From the NCBI GenBank assembly GCA_902766395.1, contig CACXDL010000039.1:1-35006 (forward strand): a stretch of 35,006 nucleotides of DNA, in the 5' to 3' direction. The number at the start of each line of letters is the position of its first letter. Position 1 is the first letter of the stretch. The translations under genes were made by a program, and so were the position numbers. The DNA is from an uncultured bacterium. Its GTDB lineage: Bacteria > Cyanobacteriota > Vampirovibrionia > Gastranaerophilales > Gastranaerophilaceae. The notes beneath the pieces were generated by a model. That model ran no database searches and was not told the DNA's origin. It was given only the letters and a program-made list of their open reading frames with translations. Shown piece by piece: positions 7,371 through 16,255 of the stretch.

Positions 7371-8705
7371 TTATCTTAAATATGCCAAATACAAATATAC
7401 AGAGCTTATAACAAGTGAAATAAAAGTGACTAAAGCACCGTATTTCATAAATCTGAAAAATGAAATTTTATGACCTTTCGAAGCTGCAGTTTCGCTTACT
7501 AATACGTTGGCTGCTGCACCTATAATAGTTAAATTCCCGCCTAAGCAAGCACCAAGTGATAATGCCCACCATAGTGCATGAACGTGTCCTGTTATGGCAT
7601 TTGGGTTTGCCGGATTTATAAGTTCTGAAATTAATGGAGCCATAGTAGCTGTGTAAGGAATATTGTCGATAATTCCTGACAATATACCTGAAGCCCACAG
7701 TATTATCATCGTTGCGACTTCTAAGCTGCCATGAGTTAAGGTAATTAAACCATCTGCCAAAAATTTGATACCGCCGTTTGCTTCAAAACCGCCAATGATT
7801 ATAAATAAACCCACAAAGAAAAATATTGTAAGCCATTCAACATCACGGTAAATTTCTTTTGGCTTTTCAAATAAAAGTAAGAATGATGCACCGGCTACAG
7901 CAAAGACAAAAGCAGGTATATGTGTCATATCGTGAGTGACAAATCCTATAATTACAAGTCCGATTGTTGCAACGGAGCGAATCATAAGACCTTTATCAGT
8001 GATTGTTTGAGAATTGTCAATTGTTGCGATGTGTTCCATTTTTTCAGGAGTAGCTTTAAGCCCTTTTCTAAATAAAAATATCAAAACACTTATTGCAATT
8101 AAAAATATTACGGTTACAACAGGGGTTAGTTCTTTTACAAAATCCATAAAACTTAAACCTGCTCTTGTTCCGATAATAATATTTGGAGGATCGCCGATCA
8201 ATGTTGCTGTTCCTCCAATATTTGAAGCTAAAACTTCAGTAATTAAAAACGGAATAGGATCTGTATCAAATTCTTTTGCAATAACAAAGGTTATTGGCAT
8301 CATAAGAACAACAGTCGTAACATTATCCAAAAATGCTGAAGCAATAGCTGTAAAAGTCGCTAAGGCGAATAAAACTGTCTTTGGATGGCCCTTTGTAAGA
8401 TGTAAAAGTTCTAAAGCCAGCCACTTAAAAACCCCGCTTCTGCTTGAAATGTGAACGATTATCATCATGCCGATAAGTAAAAATATTACCTGAAAATCAA
8501 CATGTTCAAAAACGCCCTTGATATATGTATTTGTGTTTGGATTAATATGCCCCTCGAACGGAATTAAACCAAGCAGCATTGTTAGTGAAGCGCCAAATAG
8601 TGCCACAACAGATTTTTGAATTTTTTCACTTGCAATAAAAATATAGGCTATTACTAAAATTAAGCCTGAAATAAGCATTGCATTCGAGTTTATAAACTCT
8701 AACAT
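7371..8705 (-). CDS. ArsB/NhaD-type ion transporter
   Basis: A 444-aa polytopic membrane protein of the ion-transporter (ArsB/NhaD/SLC13) superfamily. About 11 hydrophobic segments are evident. Family-like features include the repeated helix-loop signatures LIGDPPNIIIGTRAG and NLTIIGAAANVLVSE in the two halves, plus SAFLDNVTTVVLMMPITFV and SGIIDNIPYTATMAPLI, whose conserved DN pairs line the transport site in relatives. Substrates in the family range from arsenite and sodium/proton to organic anions. There is no arsenic operon around it, so I do not assign the substrate. The start is the ATG at 8705 with GGAG upstream. It appears monocistronic and convergent with the SLH gene. Confidence 0.88.
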   Translation of the reverse strand: MLEFINSNAMLISGLILVIAYIFIASEKIQKSVVALFGASLTMLLGLIPFEGHINPNTNTYIKGVFEHVDFQVIFLLIGMMIIVHISSRSGVFKWLALELLHLTKGHPKTVLFALATFTAIASAFLDNVTTVVLMMPITFVIAKEFDTDPIPFLITEVLASNIGGTATLIGDPPNIIIGTRAGLSFMDFVKELTPVVTVIFLIAISVLIFLFRKGLKATPEKMEHIATIDNSQTITDKGLMIRSVATIGLVIIGFVTHDMTHIPAFVFAVAGASFLLLFEKPKEIYRDVEWLTIFFFVGLFIIIGGFEANGGIKFLADGLITLTHGSLEVATMIILWASGILSGIIDNIPYTATMAPLISELINPANPNAITGHVHALWWALSLGACLGGNLTIIGAAANVLVSETAASKGHKISFFRFMKYGALVTFISLVISSVYLYLAYLR

Positions 8706-8766
8706 CTTCTTCTTTCTCCATGTAAATGTACATGCTTGATTATAGCATGAACAAACTACAAAGTAT

Positions 8767-10137
8767 CTACAACTGATGCCTTACGATAGCATAAATATCA
8801 TTAAAAATAATCAATATCATAAATATTATAAGCAACAGGAAGAAAAATGTACTTACCTTATCTATGGTTTCTTGCTTTACAGGTTTACCCCGCAATAACT
8901 CGATAAGTAAAAACATAAAATGCCCACCATCAAGAGCAGGTATAGGTAAGAAATTTACCAAGGCCAAATCCATCGATATCATTGCAGTTAACAAAAGTCC
9001 TGAGAAAAAGCCGCTGTTATGAATAACATCGCCGCCGATCTTTGCAATTACAACAATACCATGTAGGTCTTTAGCCGGAACTTTACCTGTAAATAACTGC
9101 CACAAACCGTACAACAGCATATATGTCTGCTCATATATATAATCAATACTGCCTTTTAATATTGATGAAGGAGTTTTTGTCTTTACTAACACCTGACGAG
9201 CATCAAGCATTACACCAATTACACCTTTTTCATTCGGATATACAGGTTTTAATTCTATTTGTTTTCCATTTCTTTGAACTGTTATATAAAGAGGCTTGAC
9301 ATTATCTGATAAAGCATATGCAACATCAGTAAGCGTATAAGTACCGTCAGCTACAATTTGTTTCGCATCTGCCTTAAGAGAATTTCTTAATTTAATCTGC
9401 CTGTCAGACATTTTTATTTCTTCATTACGATATATTGAATATCCCTTTAAAGCTTCTTTTTTTATATTTAAAGCCTGCTCAGGCTCAATTTTTATCAGAT
9501 TAACCTGAACACCTTTTGGAATTAATCTTTCTGCCCCGTAATCTTTATTTAATTTCAATAACTTATCTAAATTCTTATCTGCAAAATCTTTTGAAACTTT
9601 TCCGTCATTTTTTGCACTATTTTTCGCAAATAAGGTAAATGCATATGTATTTTGAATTTTTGAACCATTTATCGCAACAATTTTATCTCCTTTTTGTAAA
9701 CCGCTTTGCCAAACAGATTCGCCCTTTTCTGCCGCAATTTTACTTATGTATATATCATATACTCCGGAAGGTAATTTACCCCATACTCCGGCTGTAAACA
9801 TAACAAGCAGAATTGCAGTAATTATATTGGCAATTACACCCGCAGAAATCACAATCATTCGCTGCCATACAGGTCTGTTTGCAAATCTATCCTTTGAATC
9901 AGCAGGTAATGAAGAATCTTTGTCATCGTCAGGAAATGCAACATATCCGCCTAATAAACAAGCGTGAACAAGAACTTCTACATCTCCGATTTTTTTACTC
10001 CACAATGTCGGACCTATAGGCAAACCAAATCCAAATTTATCAACTTTTATACCTAAAGCCCTTGCAGCTAAAAAATGTCCGGCTTCGTGCACTAAAATCA
10101 GGAAACTGAGTAATAAAATCATTATGACAATTGACAT
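8767..10137 (-). CDS. rseP: RseP/RasP-type site-2 intramembrane metalloprotease
   Basis: This inner-membrane zinc protease cuts membrane-anchored regulators or leftover signal peptides. HEAGH lies at residues 17-21 in the first membrane helix. A PDZ-like segment surrounds GLQKGDKIVAINGSK (about 155-170). The second active-site motif NFLPIPALDGGHF carries LDG at 402-404, followed by two closing helices. At 456 aa it has the family's length. The start ATG at 10137 is preceded by AGAGAGG. It is the last gene of the kdsA-MBL-pheS row. In cyanobacterial relatives these proteases act on anti-sigma factors; the target here is unknown. Confidence 0.93.
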   Translation of the reverse strand: MSIVIMILLLSFLILVHEAGHFLAARALGIKVDKFGFGLPIGPTLWSKKIGDVEVLVHACLLGGYVAFPDDDKDSSLPADSKDRFANRPVWQRMIVISAGVIANIITAILLVMFTAGVWGKLPSGVYDIYISKIAAEKGESVWQSGLQKGDKIVAINGSKIQNTYAFTLFAKNSAKNDGKVSKDFADKNLDKLLKLNKDYGAERLIPKGVQVNLIKIEPEQALNIKKEALKGYSIYRNEEIKMSDRQIKLRNSLKADAKQIVADGTYTLTDVAYALSDNVKPLYITVQRNGKQIELKPVYPNEKGVIGVMLDARQVLVKTKTPSSILKGSIDYIYEQTYMLLYGLWQLFTGKVPAKDLHGIVVIAKIGGDVIHNSGFFSGLLLTAMISMDLALVNFLPIPALDGGHFMFLLIELLRGKPVKQETIDKVSTFFFLLLIIFMILIIFNDIYAIVRHQL

Positions 10138-10177
10138 TTTTAATAAACCTCTCTAATGTAATTATATAATTACTTTC

Positions 10178-11215
10178 TTATTTGAATTGTTGTGAAAATC
10201 TTACATCATTGTTAAAGAACAAACGAATATCATCAACTGCATATTTTAACATCGCAAGTCTTTCTACCCCCATACCAAAAGCAAAGCCGGAATATACGTC
10301 AGGATCTATTTCAACCCCTCTCAATACATTTGGGTCAACCATACCTGCGCCAAGGATTTCTAACCATCCTGTCCCGGAGCAAGTTCTGCATCCCTTGCCG
10401 CCACACATTATACACTGAACATCAATTTCTGCAGAAGGTTCTGTAAATGGAAAGAAACTGCTTCTGAACCTTGTAGGTCTACTTTCTCCAAAATATATTC
10501 TTATAAATTCATTTAATACCCCTTTTAAATCTCCAAAGGTAATATTTTTATCTACATATAATCCTTCAATTTGGTGGAAGAAATTATTTTTTCTTGAATT
10601 TATATTCTCGTTTCTGTAAACTCTGCCCGGAGCAACCATACGGATCGGAGGCTTTTTTGCTTCCATCGCATGAATTTGTGCACCTGAAGTTTGGCTTCTC
10701 AATACAACATTAGGCGCAACATTGGTAAAAAATGTGTCCTGAACATCACGTGCCGGATGATCTTTAGGTACATTTAACATATCGAAATTATAATATTCTG
10801 TTTCTACTTCCGGCGCAAATTCATCCGGAACAACAGAAAAACCAAGACTCTGGAAGATTGAACAGATTTCATTTGTTGTTGAAGTAAGCAAATGTGCATG
10901 GCCTCTTGGAATATACTGCCCCGGCAATGTCACATCTATTCTTTCTTTTTCAAGCTTTTCATTTAGTTCCTTTTCATAAAATAACTTAAACCTGTCAGAA
11001 ATCGCACTTTCCAACTTTTGAGTAATTTCGTTGGCTAAAGCCCCAACAATTTTTTTATCCTCGACAGGTAAATCCTTTAAACCTTTTTTTATTTCATTAA
11101 ACTCGCCTTTTCTGCTAAGATAAGTATTTTTTATTTCTTCCAAATCTTTTACATTCTTAGCTTTTTCAATAGCTTCTGAGGCTTGTGAATAAATTTTTTC
11201 TAATTGTTCTTTCAT
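10178..11215 (-). CDS. pheS: Phenylalanyl-tRNA synthetase alpha subunit
   Basis: This is the catalytic subunit of the class II alpha2beta2 enzyme charging tRNA-Phe. The N-terminal coiled coil (about 1-90) is followed by the catalytic core. HPARDVQDTFF, RVYRNENIN, and the PheS segment CIMCGGKGCRTCSGTGWLEI are all present, then GMVDPNVLRGVEID and the C-terminal GFAFGMGVERLAMLKY (motif 3). At 345 aa it has the standard length. The start ATG at 11215 has AAGGA upstream. pheT is not next door as it often is; the neighbour is the site-2 protease, so pheT must lie elsewhere. Confidence 0.97.
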   Translation of the reverse strand: MKEQLEKIYSQASEAIEKAKNVKDLEEIKNTYLSRKGEFNEIKKGLKDLPVEDKKIVGALANEITQKLESAISDRFKLFYEKELNEKLEKERIDVTLPGQYIPRGHAHLLTSTTNEICSIFQSLGFSVVPDEFAPEVETEYYNFDMLNVPKDHPARDVQDTFFTNVAPNVVLRSQTSGAQIHAMEAKKPPIRMVAPGRVYRNENINSRKNNFFHQIEGLYVDKNITFGDLKGVLNEFIRIYFGESRPTRFRSSFFPFTEPSAEIDVQCIMCGGKGCRTCSGTGWLEILGAGMVDPNVLRGVEIDPDVYSGFAFGMGVERLAMLKYAVDDIRLFFNNDVRFSQQFK

Positions 11216-11228
11216 TATATTATTCCTT

Positions 11229-11861
11229 TTATATCATACTATTTATTTCATTAAATCTTTTTTCAAATTTTATTGATGTTTTGCACCCATGTCCGGGATA
11301 TACGGAAGTTTCTTCAGGTAGTGAAAATAATTTGTCGCATACACTATGACGAATTTGATCAAAATTACCACTTTTTAAATCTGTTCTTCCAACACTGCCA
11401 TGGAAAAGGGTATCTCCGGAAAACAGTTTTCCATCGTTTGAAAGAAAACACATACCGCCTTTTGTATGTCCCGGAGTTGAGATAGCTTTTAGGCCAATAT
11501 TACCAATATTAAAAACATCTCCGTCTTTTATCGTATTAGTAACAGAATACACTTCAGGGATTCTTACTCCTCCCATCATCATAGTCATCTCAGGAGCATA
11601 CTCTAATTGTTCAATATCATCTTTGCCAACATAAATTTCAGCACCAAAGACTTGCTTAAACTCATTGCATCCCAGAATATGATCAAAGTGTCCGTGAGTC
11701 AACAATATATATTTTAAATTTACACCTAAGCTTTTTATATCCTCAATATAATCAAAATCAGGAGCAGAACAATCAATTAATACCGCATCTTTAGACGCCT
11801 CATCGATTAACAAATAATTGTTAGCCTCAATAGGCCCTTTTACAAAGGTTTTCATTTGCAT
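11229..11861 (-). CDS. MBL-fold hydrolase, glyoxalase II-like
   Basis: A metallo-beta-lactamase-fold hydrolase of the short YcbL/GloB-like type (210 aa). The zinc-binding signature HGHFDH lies at residues 56-61, followed by TPGHTKGG, FSGDTLFHGSVGRTDL and VYPGHG, supplying the remaining ligands. Relatives hydrolyse thioesters such as S-lactoylglutathione; the true substrate cannot be read from sequence. Start choice: the ATG at 11861 overlaps the kdsA stop by a few bases, and AGAGG lies about 12 nt upstream. A TTG at 11870 is too close to that site, and the ATG at 11855 is possible. It sits between kdsA and pheS in one transcript. Confidence 0.9.
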   Translation of the reverse strand: MQMKTFVKGPIEANNYLLIDEASKDAVLIDCSAPDFDYIEDIKSLGVNLKYILLTHGHFDHILGCNEFKQVFGAEIYVGKDDIEQLEYAPEMTMMMGGVRIPEVYSVTNTIKDGDVFNIGNIGLKAISTPGHTKGGMCFLSNDGKLFSGDTLFHGSVGRTDLKSGNFDQIRHSVCDKLFSLPEETSVYPGHGCKTSIKFEKRFNEINSMI

Positions 11862-11862
11862 T

Positions 11863-12693
11863 CTACTCAATGCCTCTTACAAGTTTATATATTTTATTAC
11901 ACATTGAGAAAAGCTCTTTTGCATCTTTAAGAGCAACCATATTTGGTCCGTCACATAAAGCTTTTTCTGGATCCGGGTGAATTTCAAAAAATAAAACATT
12001 TACTCCGGCAGCCACAGCTGCTTTTGCCAACAATGGCACAAATCTTCTGTCACCACCTGAAGATGTTCCGTTCGCTCCAGGCAACTGCACACTGTGGGTT
12101 GCGTCAAAAACAACAGGATAACCATACTGCTGCATTATAGAAATCCCTCTAAAATCAACAACCAAATTGTTATAACCAAATGTTGTTCCCCTATCGGTAA
12201 CCAATATATTTGTGTTACCGGAATCTTCTACTTTTTTTATTAAACTTTTCATCTGCTCAGGGGCTAAAAATTGGCCTTTTTTAATATTTATAATTTTATT
12301 GGTACGGCCAGCCGCAACAAGCAGATCCGTTTGCCTGCACAAAAAAGCAGGAATTTGCAATATATCAACAACCTCAGCAACTGCTTGAGCCTGCCTTGGC
12401 TCATGGATATCGGTTACTATAGGCAAATCATATTTTTCTTTGACTGCCTGTAGCATCTTTAAGCCTTTTTCCATTCCCGGACCACGAAAAGAAGTCAGAG
12501 AAGAGCGGTTTGCCTTATCAAAAGATGACTTAAATACAAAATTTATACCTAAATCTCTTGTGATTTCTTTTAAACCTGCTGCAGTTTCATCAAGTATTTC
12601 CGGGCTTTCAATTGCACAAGGACCGGCAAGAATTGTTAACTTATCACCGCCTATTTCAAAATCCCTTAATTTAATTCTTTTTATATCGTTCAT
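11863..12693 (-). CDS. kdsA: 3-deoxy-8-phosphooctulonate synthase
   Basis: This enzyme condenses arabinose-5-phosphate with phosphoenolpyruvate to make Kdo-8-phosphate for lipopolysaccharide. Clear motifs are LAGPCAIES, FKSSFDKANRSS, IPAFLCRQTDLLVAAG, RGTTFGYNNLVVDFR, FDATHSVQLPGANG and IHPDPEKALCDGP. Cys26 in GPCAIES matches the metal-ligand Cys of the metal-dependent class (as in Aquifex) rather than the Asn of the E. coli class. It implies an LPS-bearing outer membrane. No ribosome site precedes the ATG. Instead a perfect TATAAT ends 6 nt upstream, so the mRNA may be leaderless. It leads the kdsA-MBL-pheS-rseP row. Confidence 0.96.
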   Translation of the reverse strand: MNDIKRIKLRDFEIGGDKLTILAGPCAIESPEILDETAAGLKEITRDLGINFVFKSSFDKANRSSLTSFRGPGMEKGLKMLQAVKEKYDLPIVTDIHEPRQAQAVAEVVDILQIPAFLCRQTDLLVAAGRTNKIINIKKGQFLAPEQMKSLIKKVEDSGNTNILVTDRGTTFGYNNLVVDFRGISIMQQYGYPVVFDATHSVQLPGANGTSSGGDRRFVPLLAKAAVAAGVNVLFFEIHPDPEKALCDGPNMVALKDAKELFSMCNKIYKLVRGIE

Positions 12694-12699
12694 AACCGA

Positions 12700-12728
12700 A
12701 TTATATTAAAAATAAACCCAAAAAACAA
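12700..12728 (-). promoter_or_regulatory. Putative leaderless promoter of kdsA
   Basis: TATAAT at 12700-12705 is preceded by TTGTTT at 12723-12728 with a 17-nt spacer. Only six bases separate the -10 from the kdsA ATG, so transcription would start at or next to the A of ATG. Confidence 0.6.
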
Positions 12729-12734
12729 GCTATT

Positions 12735-13898
12735 TTAAAAATCCATTTCCATGAAATTTTCATCACGTTTATAATTATTTTTAGCTTTTTCATGTCTTAC
12801 TTTTGCATTTTTCTTTTTTGTTTTCTCAGGCAAATTGCGATATGCGTTATCTAAAGAAATTTTGGTAATTGGTTTACCGGTTTTTCTGTCATTGAAAACC
12901 AACCAAAACTTTCTGTGCAAATTATCAACAGAGAATGAAACTTTTTCTATTAATTTATCTCCAGGTTTTATTTGACGAAACATCAATTTTGTATCCCCAA
13001 AAATGGAAGGACTAAATTTTACACCATAATCATTTACTAAAAACATATCAAAACCTGAAAGAGTCTTATCAGACATATTAGAAATAAATAAGGTTAATGT
13101 ATATGTATTTACCTCTCCAAAAGGATCTTTACCCTGTCGAATATTATTAATTTCAATCTTCAACCCATCATAAAGAAGTTCTTCTTGCTTTAGTGATTCA
13201 GCCTTATAAACAGGTAAATCCACACTTGTATTTATTTTAACTTTAATTTCATCCCCCGGAGCAATCATAACATCATTACCTTTGCGAATCAACGCCATAG
13301 TCAGACCAACAGCACCTCCTATAGCGGCACCTCCCGCCAGAGTATACCCTTGAGAAGCAATAGCCGCTTCAAGCCCTAGCCAGTTTAAAGCCATTAATCC
13401 TCCGACAGCTCCTCCTGCGACTGTATATCCGACATCTTGAGCAACAATTTTCCCAGCCTCTGCAACCGGATGGAGTTTTGTTGTCATCTCTCCTTCAATC
13501 GGAATTTCCCTGCCATCTGGAGTTACCAAATAATCAAAAGTTAAAGACATTGTTGCAGCTCTTCCCATTCTCTTTGCTTTTCCGGTAGAAGAAATTTTTC
13601 CATGAGCCAATGTGCCTCTTGGAATTATAATACCTTTATCTCCATATACATCATCGGTTACTTCTGCAAAAAATTCATCACCTTCAATCGAATAAGATGA
13701 ATCCAGAACCTGAGATACGGTCATATTTATAACATCTTTACGGTCTAAAGTTTCTATTTTCCCTGTAAAAATTTCACTTTCATTACCCTGATAAATTTCA
13801 GTTTCAGAGACACCACCTTTTAAAGGAGTCTGGGCAAATACAGGGACTGTACTAAAAGTCATCAAAAATATTAAAAATACGCACAAAAACCGTTTCAT
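12735..13898 (-). CDS. Secreted protein sharing a domain with the SLH protein
   Basis: An exported protein of unknown function (387 aa from this start). A classic signal peptide, MKRFLCVFLIFLMTFS to VFAQ, begins at the ATG at 13898. An upstream ATG at 13916 adds six residues and lacks support, while a TATAAT ends exactly 6 nt before 13898. After the signal comes a beta-rich segment (IIIPRGTLAHGKISSTGKAK, then LTFDYLVTPDGREIPIEG), a Gly/Ala-rich hydrophobic hairpin (about residues 165-205), and a strand ending DEIKVKINTSVDLPV. This order parallels the C-terminus of the protein at 5340-7304 and loosely resembles the beta-barrel of VirB10/TrbI proteins. The remainder (about 235-340) looks like an Ig-like beta-domain, followed by a very basic tail. 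Confidence 0.8.
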   Translation of the reverse strand: MKRFLCVFLIFLMTFSTVPVFAQTPLKGGVSETEIYQGNESEIFTGKIETLDRKDVINMTVSQVLDSSYSIEGDEFFAEVTDDVYGDKGIIIPRGTLAHGKISSTGKAKRMGRAATMSLTFDYLVTPDGREIPIEGEMTTKLHPVAEAGKIVAQDVGYTVAGGAVGGLMALNWLGLEAAIASQGYTLAGGAAIGGAVGLTMALIRKGNDVMIAPGDEIKVKINTSVDLPVYKAESLKQEELLYDGLKIEINNIRQGKDPFGEVNTYTLTLFISNMSDKTLSGFDMFLVNDYGVKFSPSIFGDTKLMFRQIKPGDKLIEKVSFSVDNLHRKFWLVFNDRKTGKPITKISLDNAYRNLPEKTKKKNAKVRHEKAKNNYKRDENFMEMDF

Positions 13899-13904
13899 AC
13901 TGAA

Positions 13905-13934
13905 ATTATACATCATTATGAATTATTATGGCAA
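13905..13934 (-). promoter_or_regulatory. Putative leaderless promoter
   Basis: TTGCCA (13929-13934), an 18-nt spacer and a perfect TATAAT (13905-13910) end 6 nt before the ATG at 13898. This is the best two-box promoter in the window and supports that start for the secreted protein. The ATG at 13916 would lie inside the promoter. Confidence 0.65.
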
Positions 13935-13940
13935 ATTTTG

Positions 13941-15506
13941 TTAACCCTTCTGGTTTTCTACTTCTTTTGCCAATTCTTCAATAAAACTATTTATAACTGC
14001 AGGCTCAAAACAAGAACAAGAGTTCCATATAAGAGTTGGCCTTGCCTGTGTTAACAAAGGACTTGGATAATCATTGTGACACTGCCCTTTAAGCATGTTG
14101 GTTGATCCGTCAACTTCAGTTGTAAATTTTGAACAGCAACTACAAATCTTCAAAACCTGCCCATAATCATTCATTTTTGATTTTAATTGCTGCAAAGCAT
14201 CAATCATTCTTAAATGAGAATCCGTTGTATATTTTTTATTCCTATATGTAAACCTTATTTTAGCCAGTCCGCTTTCTGTTGAAATAAATTCCAGTTTGCA
14301 AGGTCGGTCACCATTTTTTGTCAAAACTGCAGCTTCAATTGCTAACTTATCAGCATCTTTATCTCCGCTGGCTCCTAGCTTTTTCAATAGCATACGAACC
14401 AATGGAAAGTTTTTTATTATATGGCATATCGAATAAAACGGATGAAACAAAAGCAAGCATATTTCTCTTGGCTTTAATTTTGCATTTACCAAACTTAAAC
14501 CAAAAACAGCAAGCAAAATTATGGCAGAAAATATTACTGTTTTGCACTTCACTATAAATGTATAATTATACGAATATCCAATTAACAAAACATAAGAAAC
14601 AAATAAAAACCAAAAGTTTGGATTTAACAAAGAAAAAACATGTTCTATAAAGGAGAATCTTGTTGTTTTAAGGTTAGGAAGATTTTCTCCAATAAGTAAA
14701 AATCTTTTTGTTAAACGGGGATTTTTGAACGAACAATCTTGTCCATGAACAAAAGATCTTATATTTGGATTATAAACACACTTGTGTCCTGTTCTTGAGA
14801 GTAACAAACTAAACTCTAATTCCTGATTTATATCTTTAAAATCTACCTCTTCGAGTTCATCAATAACAGATTTTCTAATTATGAATAAGCCGGAATCAAT
14901 GGTTGTAGCCAAAGAACATAGAGTTCTTGCCTGCTTAAAAAAGTTCGCAATATATTTTTTATAAACAGCTTTTATTTTATCAAGAATATCTAAATTTGCT
15001 CTGTCAATGAGCAATTCCCCAGTTACGGCATCATATTTTTTCATTGCAACATTCGCAAGAGTTAAAAAATCACACTCTATATCACGAGTACCATCAATAA
15101 ATATATACGAATCAATTTGAGAATCATTTCTTATTGATTCCAAAAGCATATTCACAGCTTGAGTTTTACCCAATGTACCTACATCCTGAATATTCAAAAC
15201 ATGTACAAATCTGTCATTTTCAAATATTCTTTCAGATCCGTCATTGCAATTATCTAATACCGCATATACTCTAAAATTTCCAAGAGGATAATCCTGCATT
15301 TTAAACTGTTTTACTAAATTTTCCAGACTTTCACGGTTGTTATGAGAATAAATAATTACTGCAAAATTATTTTTTACTCCATCATACATTGAATATTTTT
15401 TTTCAATAAGAAATGGTCCATCCTTTAAATTTCTTAAAGCCAACACGAGCATATAGAATGTATAAATAAGTACATACACATATAAAATACTTAGAATAAA
15501 ATTCAT
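13941..15506 (-). CDS. Membrane GT2 glycosyltransferase with Cys-rich C-terminal domain
   Basis: A 521-aa family-2 glycosyltransferase. An N-terminal membrane helix (about 3-24) precedes a GT-A domain (48-270) with YSHNNRESLENLVKQF, VLDNCNDGS (a nucleotide-binding Asp), FIDGTRD (the DxD-like position) and NQELEFSLLL at the acceptor/base position. Three to four helices follow (about 292-365). An unusual C-terminal region (380-521) is soluble and carries CSCC at 455-458, Cys476 and CSC at 497-499, suggesting a metal or Fe-S site. Donor and acceptor are unknown; the context of Kdo and envelope genes suggests a cell-surface polysaccharide. The ATG at 15506 has AGAGG upstream. Confidence 0.85.
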   Translation of the reverse strand: MNFILSILYVYVLIYTFYMLVLALRNLKDGPFLIEKKYSMYDGVKNNFAVIIYSHNNRESLENLVKQFKMQDYPLGNFRVYAVLDNCNDGSERIFENDRFVHVLNIQDVGTLGKTQAVNMLLESIRNDSQIDSYIFIDGTRDIECDFLTLANVAMKKYDAVTGELLIDRANLDILDKIKAVYKKYIANFFKQARTLCSLATTIDSGLFIIRKSVIDELEEVDFKDINQELEFSLLLSRTGHKCVYNPNIRSFVHGQDCSFKNPRLTKRFLLIGENLPNLKTTRFSFIEHVFSLLNPNFWFLFVSYVLLIGYSYNYTFIVKCKTVIFSAIILLAVFGLSLVNAKLKPREICLLLFHPFYSICHIIKNFPLVRMLLKKLGASGDKDADKLAIEAAVLTKNGDRPCKLEFISTESGLAKIRFTYRNKKYTTDSHLRMIDALQQLKSKMNDYGQVLKICSCCSKFTTEVDGSTNMLKGQCHNDYPSPLLTQARPTLIWNSCSCFEPAVINSFIEELAKEVENQKG

Positions 15507-15559
15507 AACATAATCCTCTTTGAAAACATTTTAATAAAAAGATACTTATTTTTCAAATC

Positions 15560-16150
15560 TTAAATTTCTATATAAATTTCCCCTTGCCTAAAAATGCGTA
15601 ATTCATTATTCATAACTCCAGCAACAGTAGATTCTATACCCTTAGCCTCGTAGCCATAATCAGGAATTATAATGTCCGCAAGCCCTTCCATATTTTTTAT
15701 GGCCTGCGAATATGTTTTTGCTGAAGGTTGATGCGATAAATTTGCACTTGTTGTTGCCAAAACATGACCGGGGATAATTTCACAAATTCTTTTGAATACT
15801 TCATTGTCAGGTACTCTGATACCAACTGTTTGCATCCCAGAAGTAATATAATCCGGCGTTTTTTCACTTTTATCGGTTACGATAGTCAGTGCTCCTGGGA
15901 AATATTTTTTTATTAAGATATGCCCAATTTTTGGAATTGGTTTGACATAATCCAGTAAATTATAAATTTCATTTGACATAAGTATAAGAGGTTTTTGAGC
16001 CTCTCTTTTCTTTATTTCATAAATTCTTTTTACAGCTTTTTCGTTATTAGGAAGGCACCCCAACCCCCAAACAGTGTCTGTTACATACGTTATAACTCCG
16101 CCTGAAAGCAAAATGTCGCAAATTTCTTTTTCATTTTCCAGATTTATCAT
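15560..16150 (-). CDS. tsaC: Threonylcarbamoyl-AMP synthase (YrdC/TsaC)
   Basis: This enzyme makes threonylcarbamoyl-adenylate from threonine, bicarbonate and ATP, the first step of t6A37 modification of ANN-decoding tRNAs. The short (196-aa) YrdC-only form is present, without the Sua5 extension. Characteristic pieces are TDTVWGLGC, KKREAQKPLILM (the Lys/Arg triad), TTSANLSHQPSAKT and GIESTVAGV. There is no ribosome site; a TAAAAT box ends 6 nt before the ATG. The downstream GT2 begins 53 nt later on the same strand. Confidence 0.94.
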   Translation of the reverse strand: MINLENEKEICDILLSGGVITYVTDTVWGLGCLPNNEKAVKRIYEIKKREAQKPLILMSNEIYNLLDYVKPIPKIGHILIKKYFPGALTIVTDKSEKTPDYITSGMQTVGIRVPDNEVFKRICEIIPGHVLATTSANLSHQPSAKTYSQAIKNMEGLADIIIPDYGYEAKGIESTVAGVMNNELRIFRQGEIYIEI

Positions 16151-16156
16151 AATTAT

Positions 16157-16162
16157 ATTTTA
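16157..16162 (-). promoter_or_regulatory. Possible leaderless -10 box of tsaC
   Basis: TAAAAT (5 of 6 matches to TATAAT) ends 6 nt before the tsaC ATG, in a gene without a Shine-Dalgarno site. I see no good -35 box at 17-18 nt, so this is weaker than the kdsA and 13898 cases. Confidence 0.35.
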
Positions 16163-16175
16163 CAACAAATAAAAT

Positions 16176-16195
16176 GCCCTGGAGTGGTCCAAGGC
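16176..16195 (-). terminator. Stem-loop between the GH57 gene and tsaC
   Basis: GCCCTGGA and TCCAAGGC pair with one mismatch around GTGG. On the minus strand it is followed by ATTTTATTT, a modest T-rich tract. It lies about 60 nt after the GH57 stop and could end that transcript, although the tract is not a clean T-run. Confidence 0.45.
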
Positions 16196-16255
16196 TTGTA
16201 ATATAAAATGAATTGTAAAAAAATCTGTATAATAAAATTATTGATTATATAGAGT

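Noticed and set aside
8014-8454. A 146-residue open frame antisense to the permease gene
   Set aside because: It is a shadow of a well-supported membrane protein gene, with no ribosome site and low-complexity content.
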